The position numbers were made by a program, and so were the translations under genes. From an uncultured Bacilli bacterium (GTDB taxonomy: Bacteria > Bacillota_I > Bacilli_A > RF39 > UBA660), in NCBI GenBank assembly GCA_934086395.1, contig CAKOIE010000019.1:1-31038 (forward strand): DNA of 31,038 nt, in the 5' to 3' direction. Positions 1-7,531 of this stretch are shown piece by piece. The notes under the pieces were generated by a model, which saw only the letters and a list, made by a program, of their open reading frames with translations, had not been told where the DNA came from and ran no database searches. Each line of letters starts with the position of its first letter. Position 1 is the stretch's first letter.

Positions 1-2
1 CA

Positions 3-557
3 GAACCTTTATTTAATAGATTCGCTCATGTATATATCAAAACAACTACTGAAAGTTGGCTAAAATGGGCAAGTGAAAATAACATCCATCCTGCTATTTA
101 TTCATACATTGCTTATAAAAATGGTGAAACACTCCGAAGTAAGTATGATGGTGAAAAACCTAATGCTGATCCAAGAAAGTGGGAAATGGCTTCTAAAATG
201 CTTTATGCAACTGGAAGTCCAGAAATGTTAAGGGCATTAGTAGGTGAAGATATAACAAGAGAATTTATTGAGTTTTGTAAACAACAAGTAATAACATTAG
301 AAGATGTAATAAATGAAAATTATACAGATAAAGATGTTGAATCATTAAATACAGCCCAAAGATATGCAACAACGATGGGATTATCACAAGTAGACGAAGA
401 TAATTTAGAAATAGTTAGAAACTTTACATCAAACTTAGGCTCTGAATTTAAAGCTATATTTGATGCTTTATGGACACATGGCGATGAATCGAGAATAGAA
501 ATAATCGCTGAATTAAATATAAAGAATACTGAAACCAAAATCTTAAATCTAAGATAG
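3..557 (+). CDS. C-terminal part of an AAA+ (MoxR-like) ATPase, cut by window edge
   Basis: The reading frame is open from the first bases of the window, so the true start lies outside; about 184 residues are visible. Segments such as NPADPRKW-like 'NADPRKWEMASKML' and 'LVGEDITREFIEFC' resemble, from memory, the lid and C-terminal helical part of MoxR-type AAA+ ATPases of gut Firmicutes. Walker motifs would lie upstream and cannot be checked. MoxR-type ATPases usually act as chaperone-like partners of von Willebrand-type proteins, but no partner is visible here. The TAG stop sits inside the following terminator hairpin. The family call is moderately supported; the function is not. Confidence 0.55.
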   Translation, partial: EPLFNRFAHVYIKTTTESWLKWASENNIHPAIYSYIAYKNGETLRSKYDGEKPNADPRKWEMASKMLYATGSPEMLRALVGEDITREFIEFCKQQVITLEDVINENYTDKDVESLNTAQRYATTMGLSQVDEDNLEIVRNFTSNLGSEFKAIFDALWTHGDESRIEIIAELNIKNTETKILNLR

Positions 558-575
558 AAATATCTTAGATTTTTA
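545..575 (+). terminator. Intrinsic terminator with GAAA tetraloop, overlapping the stop codon
   Basis: A perfect 12-bp inverted repeat (545-556 with 561-572) closes a GAAA loop and runs into T-rich sequence. The stop codon 555-557 is formed by the end of the left arm and the first loop base. Confidence 0.8.
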
Positions 576-615
576 TTAGAAAATAGTAAAATCAACACAA
601 ATAAAAAAATGTTGA

Positions 616-644
616 TTGATAAGAATAACCATTCACTGTATAAT
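616..644 (+). promoter_or_regulatory. Strong sigma-A promoter before the decayed glycosyltransferase
   Basis: TTGATA (616-621) and TATAAT (639-644) are separated by 17 bp. A 7-bp inverted repeat, ATCAACA (591-597) with TGTTGAT (610-616), lies immediately upstream and touches the -35 box. The promoter points into the truncated glycosyltransferase frame, so it may have belonged to the intact gene or been brought in by the rearrangement that removed the gene's 5' end. Confidence 0.65.
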
Positions 645-1462
645 ATAAAAATGTTAAAGCATATTACAATAATAGTAATCTTGGAGTAGGGCATGCAAGA
701 AATATTGGGCTAAAATTAGCAACAGGAAATTATATCGGGTTTGTAGATAGTGATGATTATGTAAATCGCACTATGTATGAATATATGTTAGATGACGCAA
801 TAAAAGAAGGATTTCCTGATATAGTCATTACTGGGATAAGATTTGTTAAAAATAATAATTACGCTTTAGTAGAATTGTCATTTGCAACTCAAAAAGTATC
901 TCATAAAATTAATGATAAAGTTAATCACATATATGATATTATCCCATCAGTTTGTAATAAAATATTTAAAAGAGAGCTAATAAGAAATTATCGTTTCTTA
1001 GAAGAATGTAAATGGGAAGATATTACTTTTACATTTGCAATGTATATATTAGCAAATAAAGTTATTGAATTAAATAATCCTGATTATTTTTATCGAAGAG
1101 ATATAAGTAAAGGCATATCAAGCATAAATTATCAACAAAATGAGAGTATAATGGAAATATTTAAAGTTACTGACACATTAATTCAAGATGTAATTAATAC
1201 TGGAAAATATGAAGAATATGAGGAAACACTAAATCTAATATGTATTTCCTATATATTAAAAAGAGTAGAAGAATTAGAAAATTGGAGTTGTAGTCAAGAA
1301 GAAAAACAAAATATTAAAGAAATAATATTTAAAAACATTTATGCAAGATATGGAAAATTAAATTGTTATGATACAACGCAATTATATTCGAAAGTTTCAT
1401 TTAAAATTATTGAAGAATATACAACGTATTGTAATAATTTAAAACAAACAAAATCAATTTAA
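644..1462 (+). pseudogene. Family 2 glycosyltransferase, 5'-truncated
   Basis: The frame opens after a TAA at 641-643. It reads 'NLGVGHARNIGLKLATGNY' followed by 'IGFVDSDDYV', which is the GT-A fold segment ending in the DxD-type metal-binding motif of family 2 glycosyltransferases. The expected first 60-70 residues (the 'VSIIIPVYN' strand and nucleotide-binding loop) are absent in all three frames between the upstream gene and this point. The first in-frame ATG (773) lies after the DSDD motif, so a protein started there would lack the sugar-nucleotide site. The C-terminal region is otherwise uninterrupted to the TAA. Intact members transfer sugars to cell-surface polysaccharides or lipids. 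I read it as a 5'-deleted remnant; a functional role for the C-terminal part alone is unlikely. Confidence 0.7.
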
Positions 1463-1555
1463 TAAAAATAATATCATCTTTTATAAAGAAATAACTATAA
1501 CTTGTGCTTTTTAAATGATTATGATAGAGTATAACTTACTTAAAGGGGAATAAAT

Positions 1556-3748
1556 ATGTTTTGGAGTAAATTATTTAAAAAGAAAAATAAAATATTTAAT
1601 ACAGAATTAGTTAACAATGTCTATTCTAAAATGCCTTCATCTGAAGAATTAACAAGTGAAGAACAAGAATATGTTAATAACTTAAAAGAAGAATATTTAA
1701 ACTTTTACGAAAAAGAAGATAATTATATTAATTTAGATAGTGAGTTATTTAATGAAATAAAAATGTATCAAGAATTAGCCCTAGATATTATGCATAATGA
1801 ACATTTTGGTAATATTGTTAATTCAATAATAGATAGTAAAAAATTAGTATATTATTCTCATAAAATAACGGAAATAAATAATACTTTAAAATATAAATAT
1901 ATTGCCTTAAACGAATTAAGAAAAGATAAAAAACATCTTGCTAAACATATGGGGTTATATGTCTTAGGCAAAAGAAAAATAAACATATTAAAAGCTTTAG
2001 ATCATCAAATGAACATTATAAACAATATGCTTATTATTGCTAATCAAAAAATAACTGATTACTGTGCCTGTGCAATTGCAAACTATCCAAAAAATATAGA
2101 TGAAACCACTAAAAAAGAATTAAATGATAGATATATTGAAGTAGAGAAAGATTATCAAGATTTATTTAATTCATCAATTACTTTAAACGATAATACATCA
2201 ATCGTAGATAAAACAACATATATGGAAATATTAATAGATAAATTTGTATATGAAAATGAAGATTTAATAAATAAATTAAAAGAACAACTAGATCTAATTG
2301 CAAATAGTGAAATTAAAGATAAAACTATGCAGCAAGAAATAATAGATAATTTAATGAAAATCAAAATGTATTATAATATATTCTATAAATATGGCAGAAA
2401 TATAATCGAAGAAAAAGACTTTAAAGATTTATATCAAATAATATTTAATGTATATACGTATTTTCCTCTAAACTGTTCATCATTTAATGTTTATTATGTG
2501 GATGGACCTGTAACAAAAGAAGAAGCAAAATTTTATAGGCAAATTATTGAATCAAAAGTAGAAATACTTAAAATGAAGCAGTCACCAATATTTAAAAGTA
2601 ATAAAACATATCCTGATAGTATCGTTGATAGTGTTTTATATGAAATTGATTATAAGTCAGTAATAGCTAAAGACTATGATATGTATCCTAATCCATATTA
2701 TGCTGCTGATACTCGAAATGAAAGGATTATATCTATTCATTTAGAAATGTTATTATCTTTGGACTATGAAGATGGACTAGTAAATTATTTCAATAATTTA
2801 AAAAAATATTTTTTTCCTGTAACTGTGTTAAATTATAAAGTCAATAAACTTGATTATTTAAAATTGGCTTTAGGCATAAAAAAATTGTATGATATTAATA
2901 CTAAAAATATTAAAAACGATAATGATGCTATAAACTTTAAAATTAGTCATTTTATAAATTATTATAATTGTAAAAAACATTTATTTGATTTATACGAATT
3001 AATATGTAAACCAGATTTTAATATGATACCTAATGTATTATTTGATTTTGAACAAGGAACACTAAATAAAAATATTATAGACTTATATTATTATGATAAA
3101 AATAGACCAATATCTTTTAATCCCGAAAACAAAGATTTTCATTTCTTAATGAATGAAAACAAAAATATTACATTCACAATTCCTGAGAATACAAAATCTA
3201 TTAATTTATTATTTATAATAACCAATAAAGAATTAAGAAATATATCAGGTAAATGTAAAGTAATAATACCTAACAATTTTAAAGATTTAAAAATCAATGT
3301 TCTTGAAGATAAATACTTAAATAATTTTACACAAAGAAAAATAGGAAATTTATATGATTTCTTTGCTCAAATAGGGCAAAGCATAATACTAAAAGAAGAT
3401 GCGTTTTTGTTTATAGACGAAGAAGTTAAAATTAATTATGATTTTGAAAGTATTTTTCATAATTTAATAGAAATAATTGAAAAATATAGACTAATAATAG
3501 AACAAGAATGTAATTTTTCGTATTTATGGCTTGATATTTTTAAGGATATATCTTTAATTGATAATGATAATAAAATTCATAAATTAGAAGATTATTTTCC
3601 TTATAATGCATGGGTAGATTTGGAATTAAATTCAAAAACTAGTGAATACTATTATAAAAAAGCTTATAAATCATTTGAAACAGCAATTCATAATTATTTC
3701 TTTATTAAATATGCTAATAATGTTGTGAAAAGTTATTTAAAGAAATGA
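1556..3748 (+). CDS. Large hypothetical protein, 730 residues
   Basis: I do not recognise this family. The start is supported by an AAAGGGG Shine-Dalgarno sequence ten bases or fewer before the ATG. The N-terminus is short and basic (WSKLFKKKNK), then long charged helical stretches follow to about residue 290, with probable coiled-coil character. The C-terminal half is mixed, with a beta-like patch around residues 530-580 (hydrophobic strands separated by basic turns). No signal peptide and no clear transmembrane segment are visible, so it is probably cytoplasmic or peripherally attached. It stands alone between a degraded gene and a terminated intergenic region, and its codon use is as AT-rich as its neighbours. 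Intact over 2.2 kb, so probably expressed and selected. Confidence 0.8.
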   Translation: MFWSKLFKKKNKIFNTELVNNVYSKMPSSEELTSEEQEYVNNLKEEYLNFYEKEDNYINLDSELFNEIKMYQELALDIMHNEHFGNIVNSIIDSKKLVYYSHKITEINNTLKYKYIALNELRKDKKHLAKHMGLYVLGKRKINILKALDHQMNIINNMLIIANQKITDYCACAIANYPKNIDETTKKELNDRYIEVEKDYQDLFNSSITLNDNTSIVDKTTYMEILIDKFVYENEDLINKLKEQLDLIANSEIKDKTMQQEIIDNLMKIKMYYNIFYKYGRNIIEEKDFKDLYQIIFNVYTYFPLNCSSFNVYYVDGPVTKEEAKFYRQIIESKVEILKMKQSPIFKSNKTYPDSIVDSVLYEIDYKSVIAKDYDMYPNPYYAADTRNERIISIHLEMLLSLDYEDGLVNYFNNLKKYFFPVTVLNYKVNKLDYLKLALGIKKLYDINTKNIKNDNDAINFKISHFINYYNCKKHLFDLYELICKPDFNMIPNVLFDFEQGTLNKNIIDLYYYDKNRPISFNPENKDFHFLMNENKNITFTIPENTKSINLLFIITNKELRNISGKCKVIIPNNFKDLKINVLEDKYLNNFTQRKIGNLYDFFAQIGQSIILKEDAFLFIDEEVKINYDFESIFHNLIEIIEKYRLIIEQECNFSYLWLDIFKDISLIDNDNKIHKLEDYFPYNAWVDLELNSKTSEYYYKKAYKSFETAIHNYFFIKYANNVVKSYLKK

Positions 3749-3830
3749 TAATATATGAATTTGAATAGTTTTATAAATAATAAACATTTTACATTTTATA
3801 GTCAATTTGATAGAATATAGTTGTGATTTT

Positions 3831-3926
3831 ATGAAGAAATATCAAAGATGGACATATATTATATGTGCTATTATAATTTTTATTTTAATTATAGCAATGC
3901 TAATAATTCACACATTTAGTTATTAA
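3831..3926 (+). CDS. Small single-span membrane peptide, 31 residues
   Basis: A short frame encodes a basic N-terminus (MKKYQRW) followed by about 20 strongly hydrophobic residues and a short polar tail, the layout of a one-helix membrane peptide with the N-terminus inside. A GTGAT element five bases before the ATG resembles the GGTGAT Shine-Dalgarno sequences used elsewhere in the window, but it lacks the preceding G. No family is recognised. A terminator follows at 3984-4016, consistent with a transcribed unit. Confidence 0.4.
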   Translation: MKKYQRWTYIICAIIIFILIIAMLIIHTFSY

Positions 3927-3983
3927 AAGGAAATTATAAAAATAAAAGTATTATGGATAAAATAAATAACAAATAGTTTAAAT

Positions 3984-4016
3984 AAAGTCTTACAATGTCA
4001 AAAGTAAGGCTTTTAT
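3984..4016 (+). terminator. Intrinsic terminator
   Basis: AAAGTCTTAC (3984-3993) pairs with GTAAGGCTTT (4004-4013) through ten pairs, one of them G-T, with a ten-base loop and a short T run. It closes the region that holds the 730-residue gene and the 31-residue peptide. Confidence 0.65.
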
Positions 4017-4017
4017 A

Positions 4018-4046
4018 TTGATTTAATAACAAATGTTTGCTATAAT
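4018..4046 (+). promoter_or_regulatory. Sigma-A promoter with extended -10 for the metallophosphoesterase gene
   Basis: TTGATT (4018-4023), a 17-bp spacer and TATAAT (4041-4046) preceded by TGC, an extended -10. The coding start lies about 30 bases after the -10 box, behind an AGAGGGGGG ribosome binding site. Confidence 0.75.
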
Positions 4047-4076
4047 ACAAGCATATAAAAAGAGGGGGGAATACAT

Positions 4077-5468
4077 ATGGCAAGAAAATCACAAACAATT
4101 TATGGATATTTTAATGAATATTCCAAAGAAATGATAGATAAGGTCATATCAAATTTAAGTACAGAGGAAAAAGAATTATTAACCATTAGATACGGTGAAG
4201 ATTTACATAATCCATGTCCAAAAGAAGAATGGAATAATAATAAAAATCATTATCAATTTTATAAGCTTTTGTTGCCAAAAATTGGGACACTATTAGAGGT
4301 TGAAAAAGAAAAAGATATAGTTAAAGAAAACGAAGAAAATAAAGATATTGTTCAAGAAAGCATAAAAGAAGATACTAAAAAAGTAGAAATATCTTCAATT
4401 CCGGCTTATACTATTTATGATTTAAATAATTACAAAGTATTGATTGATTTAATAAATAAAAATGTTTCTAATGTAGATATATGTAAGCAGCTAAATATTA
4501 CTTTTTCTGAATTAACAGTAAAGTTATTAGAACTTAAGAATTTAGGTATAGCATGTCAAAAAAATTATTATTCTAATGGTACAATTAAATATATTCCCGC
4601 TTCAGAATTAGGATCATTATCAAAATCAAATAATAAAAATTTAGAAGCAACAATCATTACAGATATAAATGAAGAAGAAATAAAAATTCTTGCTACAGCT
4701 GATTTTCATTATTGTAATAAATTGTGTCGTCAAGATTTAGTAGCAAAAGCTTTTGAATATTGTGTTCAAAATAAAATACATATTATTATGTGTGCAGGTG
4801 ACTTACTTGATGGAACATTTCCTCCAGAAAATCAAACTATTACAGAACCTTATGAACAAGTTAAATATTTTATAGAAAATTATCCTCATGATGATTCTAT
4901 TTTAACTTTTGCTGTAGGAGGAAATCATGATATATCAGTGCTAAATAGTTCTTATATTGATTTACGATATGCTGCAACAAATTATCGCCCTGATATAATA
5001 ATCCCCGGTTATGCCAATAGTATTATCAATATAAAAAATGACGAAATTCTATTGTGTCATCATGTAGATAATGTTAAAAAAACATTAACAAAACATACCA
5101 TTTTATTGCATGGTCATTCTCATAAATTTAAAATTAAAGATGTTTATAATAATGGTCCATTAGAAATATGGGGTCCAAGTTTATCAAATATTTTACAGAT
5201 CATGCCAACAGTTTTAGAAATGACATTAAAATTTAAAAACGGGATTATTAGCCAAGTAACTATTAAGCAAGTTATATTAGAAAATAATCCAATCGTTTTA
5301 GGAGAATACAATTATTACAAAGATAATAATTTAAAAGATGAACATATATTTAATACTGAAGATTATAAAAATGGCAATGTAATAAATCAAGAAAATAAGT
5401 TTGGTGACGATTTTGAAAGATCAACAATGTCTCAAATTGAAAAATTCAATAAAAGATATAAATTGTAA
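4077..5468 (+). CDS. Metallophosphoesterase with HTH-like N-terminal segments
   Basis: The C-terminal half carries the full calcineurin-type metallophosphoesterase signature: DFH (209-211), GDLLDG (241-246), GNHD (282-285), an HH pair in 'LLCHHVDN', and GHSH (346-349). These residues bind the two metal ions that hydrolyse phosphoester bonds; the substrate cannot be told. The N-terminal 60 residues (with 'LSTEEKELLTIRYGEDLHNP') look like the sigma-70 region-4-type helical segment, and residues about 115-180 resemble a winged-helix ('NVSNVDICKQLNITFSELTV'). A lysine/glutamate-rich linker lies between them near residues 80-105. Both HTH assignments are by eye. The gene is monocistronic between its own promoter and terminator. 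A DNA- or RNA-associated phosphatase or nuclease is possible. Confidence 0.75.
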   Translation: MARKSQTIYGYFNEYSKEMIDKVISNLSTEEKELLTIRYGEDLHNPCPKEEWNNNKNHYQFYKLLLPKIGTLLEVEKEKDIVKENEENKDIVQESIKEDTKKVEISSIPAYTIYDLNNYKVLIDLINKNVSNVDICKQLNITFSELTVKLLELKNLGIACQKNYYSNGTIKYIPASELGSLSKSNNKNLEATIITDINEEEIKILATADFHYCNKLCRQDLVAKAFEYCVQNKIHIIMCAGDLLDGTFPPENQTITEPYEQVKYFIENYPHDDSILTFAVGGNHDISVLNSSYIDLRYAATNYRPDIIIPGYANSIINIKNDEILLCHHVDNVKKTLTKHTILLHGHSHKFKIKDVYNNGPLEIWGPSLSNILQIMPTVLEMTLKFKNGIISQVTIKQVILENNPIVLGEYNYYKDNNLKDEHIFNTEDYKNGNVINQENKFGDDFERSTMSQIEKFNKRYKL

Positions 5469-5474
5469 AATTAT

Positions 5475-5501
5475 AAAGATCCTTTAAATAAGGATTTTTT
5501 T
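5475..5501 (+). terminator. Intrinsic terminator after the metallophosphoesterase
   Basis: ATCCTT (5479-5484) pairs with AAGGAT (5490-5495) around a TAAAT loop, extended by A-T and G-T pairs below, and followed by a T run to 5501. Confidence 0.8.
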
Positions 5502-5538
5502 AATTTGCTCAAAATAAACATAAAAAATTTTGACAAAT

Positions 5539-5566
5539 TTAGCACTCATATATTGACAAGTGCTAA
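5539..5566 (+). promoter_or_regulatory. CIRCE operator 1 (HrcA site), 10-base spacer
   Basis: TTAGCACTC and AAGTGCTAA match the two CIRCE arms (consensus TTAGCACTC-N9-GAGTGCTAA) with one mismatch. The spacer is ten bases instead of the usual nine, and it contains most of the promoter's TTGACA -35 box (5553-5558). HrcA bound here would block RNA polymerase directly. Confidence 0.85.
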
Positions 5567-5581
5567 GCATAATATTATAAT
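5553..5581 (+). promoter_or_regulatory. Consensus sigma-A promoter of the hrcA operon
   Basis: TTGACA (5553-5558), exactly 17 bp, TATAAT (5576-5581): a perfect consensus. The start of transcription is expected near 5588, inside the left arm of the second CIRCE. Confidence 0.9.
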
Positions 5582-5585
5582 GATA

Positions 5586-5612
5586 TTAGCATTCAGGAAA
5601 AATGAGTGCTAA
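5586..5612 (+). promoter_or_regulatory. CIRCE operator 2 (HrcA site), canonical spacing
   Basis: TTAGCATTC-N9-GAGTGCTAA matches the CIRCE consensus with one mismatch and the standard nine-base spacer. It covers the expected transcription start and lies 17 bases upstream of hrcA, so it would also be present in the mRNA leader. Confidence 0.92.
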
Positions 5613-5629
5613 TAAAAGGGAGTGATTAA

Positions 5630-6619
5630 ATGAATAATCGCCAGAACGAACTTTTAAAATTGATTGTCGAAACATATATCAATACAATTAGACCTGTCGG
5701 ATCAAAAAGTTTAGTAAAAAAACTTAAATGTTCTAGTGCAACAATTCGTAATGATATGGCATTCTTAGAAAGTTTAGGTTATTTAGAAAAAACTCACACA
5801 TCTAGCGGACGTATTCCTTCAGAAGCAGGATACAAATATTATGTCGATAATTTAATGAAACCAAAAGAATTAACTGGAGAAGAAGTATTAAAATTACAAA
5901 CTATTTTAAATAATAAGAATTTACCAGTAAGTGATTGTATTATAAAATGTATGGAAATCATTAGCGATATTACTAATTACACAACAGTCATATTAGGTAA
6001 AGAAAGTGAAAATAATACCTTAAAGCAAATAAGTATTATTCCATTAGATACAAATAAAATAGTTGCCGTAGTTGTTACATCTTCAGGACATGTTGAAAAT
6101 AAACAATTTATTATCCCAAACAATATAAGTATAAATGAATTAGTTAAGACAAGCGAACTAATTAATAAAGAATTATTTGGAACTAAATTATCAAGCATTA
6201 ATGAAAAATTAGAATTTAAAATAAAACCAGTAATTGCAAAAAAAATAAAAGAACATGAAGCAATTATGAGATTATTTAAAGAAGCTTTTGAAGATTTCAC
6301 TGTAAAAAATTTTGATATTCTATTTCAAGGCAAAACTAACATTTTAAAGCAGCCAGAATATGACGAACCAGATAAGATAAAAGGAATGATCAGTAAGCTT
6401 GAAAATATTGAATTAGTAAAGAAGATTGAAACAGATGATGAAGGAATTAACATATACATTGGTGAAGAAAATGAATTTGATCCAAATGTAACTGTTATTA
6501 AAACTAGTTATAATATTGCAGGAGAAGAAGGAACGATTGCTATAATAGGTCCAAAAAGAATGGAATACGATAAAGTAGTTACACTTCTTAACTACTTAAA
6601 AAGTTACTTAGAAAGGTGA
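5630..6619 (+). CDS. hrcA: Heat-inducible transcription repressor HrcA
   Basis: HrcA represses the heat-shock operon by binding CIRCE and is kept active by GroEL in well-studied species. The N-terminus has the family's winged-helix ('RPVGSKSLVKKL', 'SSATIRNDMAFLESLGYLEK') and the signature 'HTSSGRIPSEAGYKYYVD'. The rest is the GAF-like dimerisation and inserted domain. At 329 residues it has normal family length. GGGAGTGAT precedes the ATG. It is the first gene behind two CIRCE sites, so it is autoregulated. The stop overlaps the Shine-Dalgarno sequence of grpE, showing tight coupling. Confidence 0.97.
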   Translation: MNNRQNELLKLIVETYINTIRPVGSKSLVKKLKCSSATIRNDMAFLESLGYLEKTHTSSGRIPSEAGYKYYVDNLMKPKELTGEEVLKLQTILNNKNLPVSDCIIKCMEIISDITNYTTVILGKESENNTLKQISIIPLDTNKIVAVVVTSSGHVENKQFIIPNNISINELVKTSELINKELFGTKLSSINEKLEFKIKPVIAKKIKEHEAIMRLFKEAFEDFTVKNFDILFQGKTNILKQPEYDEPDKIKGMISKLENIELVKKIETDDEGINIYIGEENEFDPNVTVIKTSYNIAGEEGTIAIIGPKRMEYDKVVTLLNYLKSYLER

Positions 6620-6624
6620 TTCAA

Positions 6625-7170
6625 ATGGAAAAAGAACACAAAAAGAAAAATGTAGTAGAAGAAGAAGCAAAAGAGAAAAATGAAAAACATGAAAACAAAC
6701 ACAATGAACTGCAAAAAGAAATTGAAGAATTAAAAATCAAATTGTCTGAAGAGCAAGCCAAATCAATGCGAATTCAAGCCGAAATGATGAACTTTAAAAG
6801 AAGAAAAGAAGATGAAATAGCAAATATTTATAAGTATTCAAATGAAGAATTAATTGAAGATTTGTTGCCAACTATTGATAACTTTGAAAGAGCATTAAAA
6901 GCCGAAATATCAGATGAAGCAAGTGATGAAGTAAAAAAATATCTAGAAGGATTTAAAATGATTTATACAAATTTGATTAAGTTGCTTACTGATTTAGGTG
7001 TTAAAGAAATAGAAGCATCAGGAATTGAATTTGATCCAAATTATCATCAAGCCGTTTTAACTGAAAAAGATGAGAATAAGCCTTCAAATGTAATATTAGA
7101 AGTATTGCAAAAAGGATACATCTATAAAGATAAAGTAATTCGTCCAGCAATGGTTAAAGTTAATGAGTAA
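6625..7170 (+). CDS. grpE: GrpE nucleotide exchange factor
   Basis: GrpE releases ADP from DnaK. The protein begins with a highly charged, lysine/glutamate-rich extension and a long coiled coil (to about residue 65), then 'RRKEDEIANIYKYSNEELIEDLL' type sequence and the C-terminal beta domain with 'NYHQAVL' and 'GYIYKDKVIRPAMVKV'. A longer frame begins at a GTG at 6616, but that GTG is part of the AGGTGAT Shine-Dalgarno sequence. The ATG at 6625 lies four bases after it, so I use it (181 residues). The ribosome binding site is embedded in the end of hrcA. Confidence 0.96.
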   Translation: MEKEHKKKNVVEEEAKEKNEKHENKHNELQKEIEELKIKLSEEQAKSMRIQAEMMNFKRRKEDEIANIYKYSNEELIEDLLPTIDNFERALKAEISDEASDEVKKYLEGFKMIYTNLIKLLTDLGVKEIEASGIEFDPNYHQAVLTEKDENKPSNVILEVLQKGYIYKDKVIRPAMVKVNE

Positions 7171-7191
7171 ATTTATAAGGAAGTTTTTTAA

Positions 7192-7509
7192 ATGAATATT
7201 GAAAACGAAATAAATAATCTAATGAATGAAATAAATGATGATTATAGTGAAAACTATGCAAATTGTTTAATGTTAATGGTTAAATTAAGATCATACGAAG
7301 AAAATGATATAGAATATAATAATGTATATCAAGAATTTTCTAAAACATTTATTAAATTAAGTAAAGAAGAACAAGATTCCTTAAGAAGAATTTATGAATT
7401 AGATGAAGCTATTGCATTTGAAATAGAACAAACTAATGAAAAACAATATGATTATGATTTAAAAAATAAAATAAAAAATGAAAAAATTAATTCTGCTCAC
7501 AGAAGATAA
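7192..7509 (+). CDS. Unknown 105-residue protein within the heat-shock operon
   Basis: No family is recognised. The protein is charged, mostly helical by eye, glutamate/asparagine-rich and ends in a basic tail (NSAHRR). It has no membrane segment, and one Cys (in 'NCLML'). The AAGGAAG ribosome binding site and the 21-base gaps to grpE and dnaK place it inside the HrcA-controlled transcript. This position normally has no gene in Bacilli. A role linked to the DnaK cycle is suggested only by location. Confidence 0.8.
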   Translation: MNIENEINNLMNEINDDYSENYANCLMLMVKLRSYEENDIEYNNVYQEFSKTFIKLSKEEQDSLRRIYELDEAIAFEIEQTNEKQYDYDLKNKIKNEKINSAHRR

Positions 7510-7531
7510 ATAAGAAAGGAAATGATTAATT

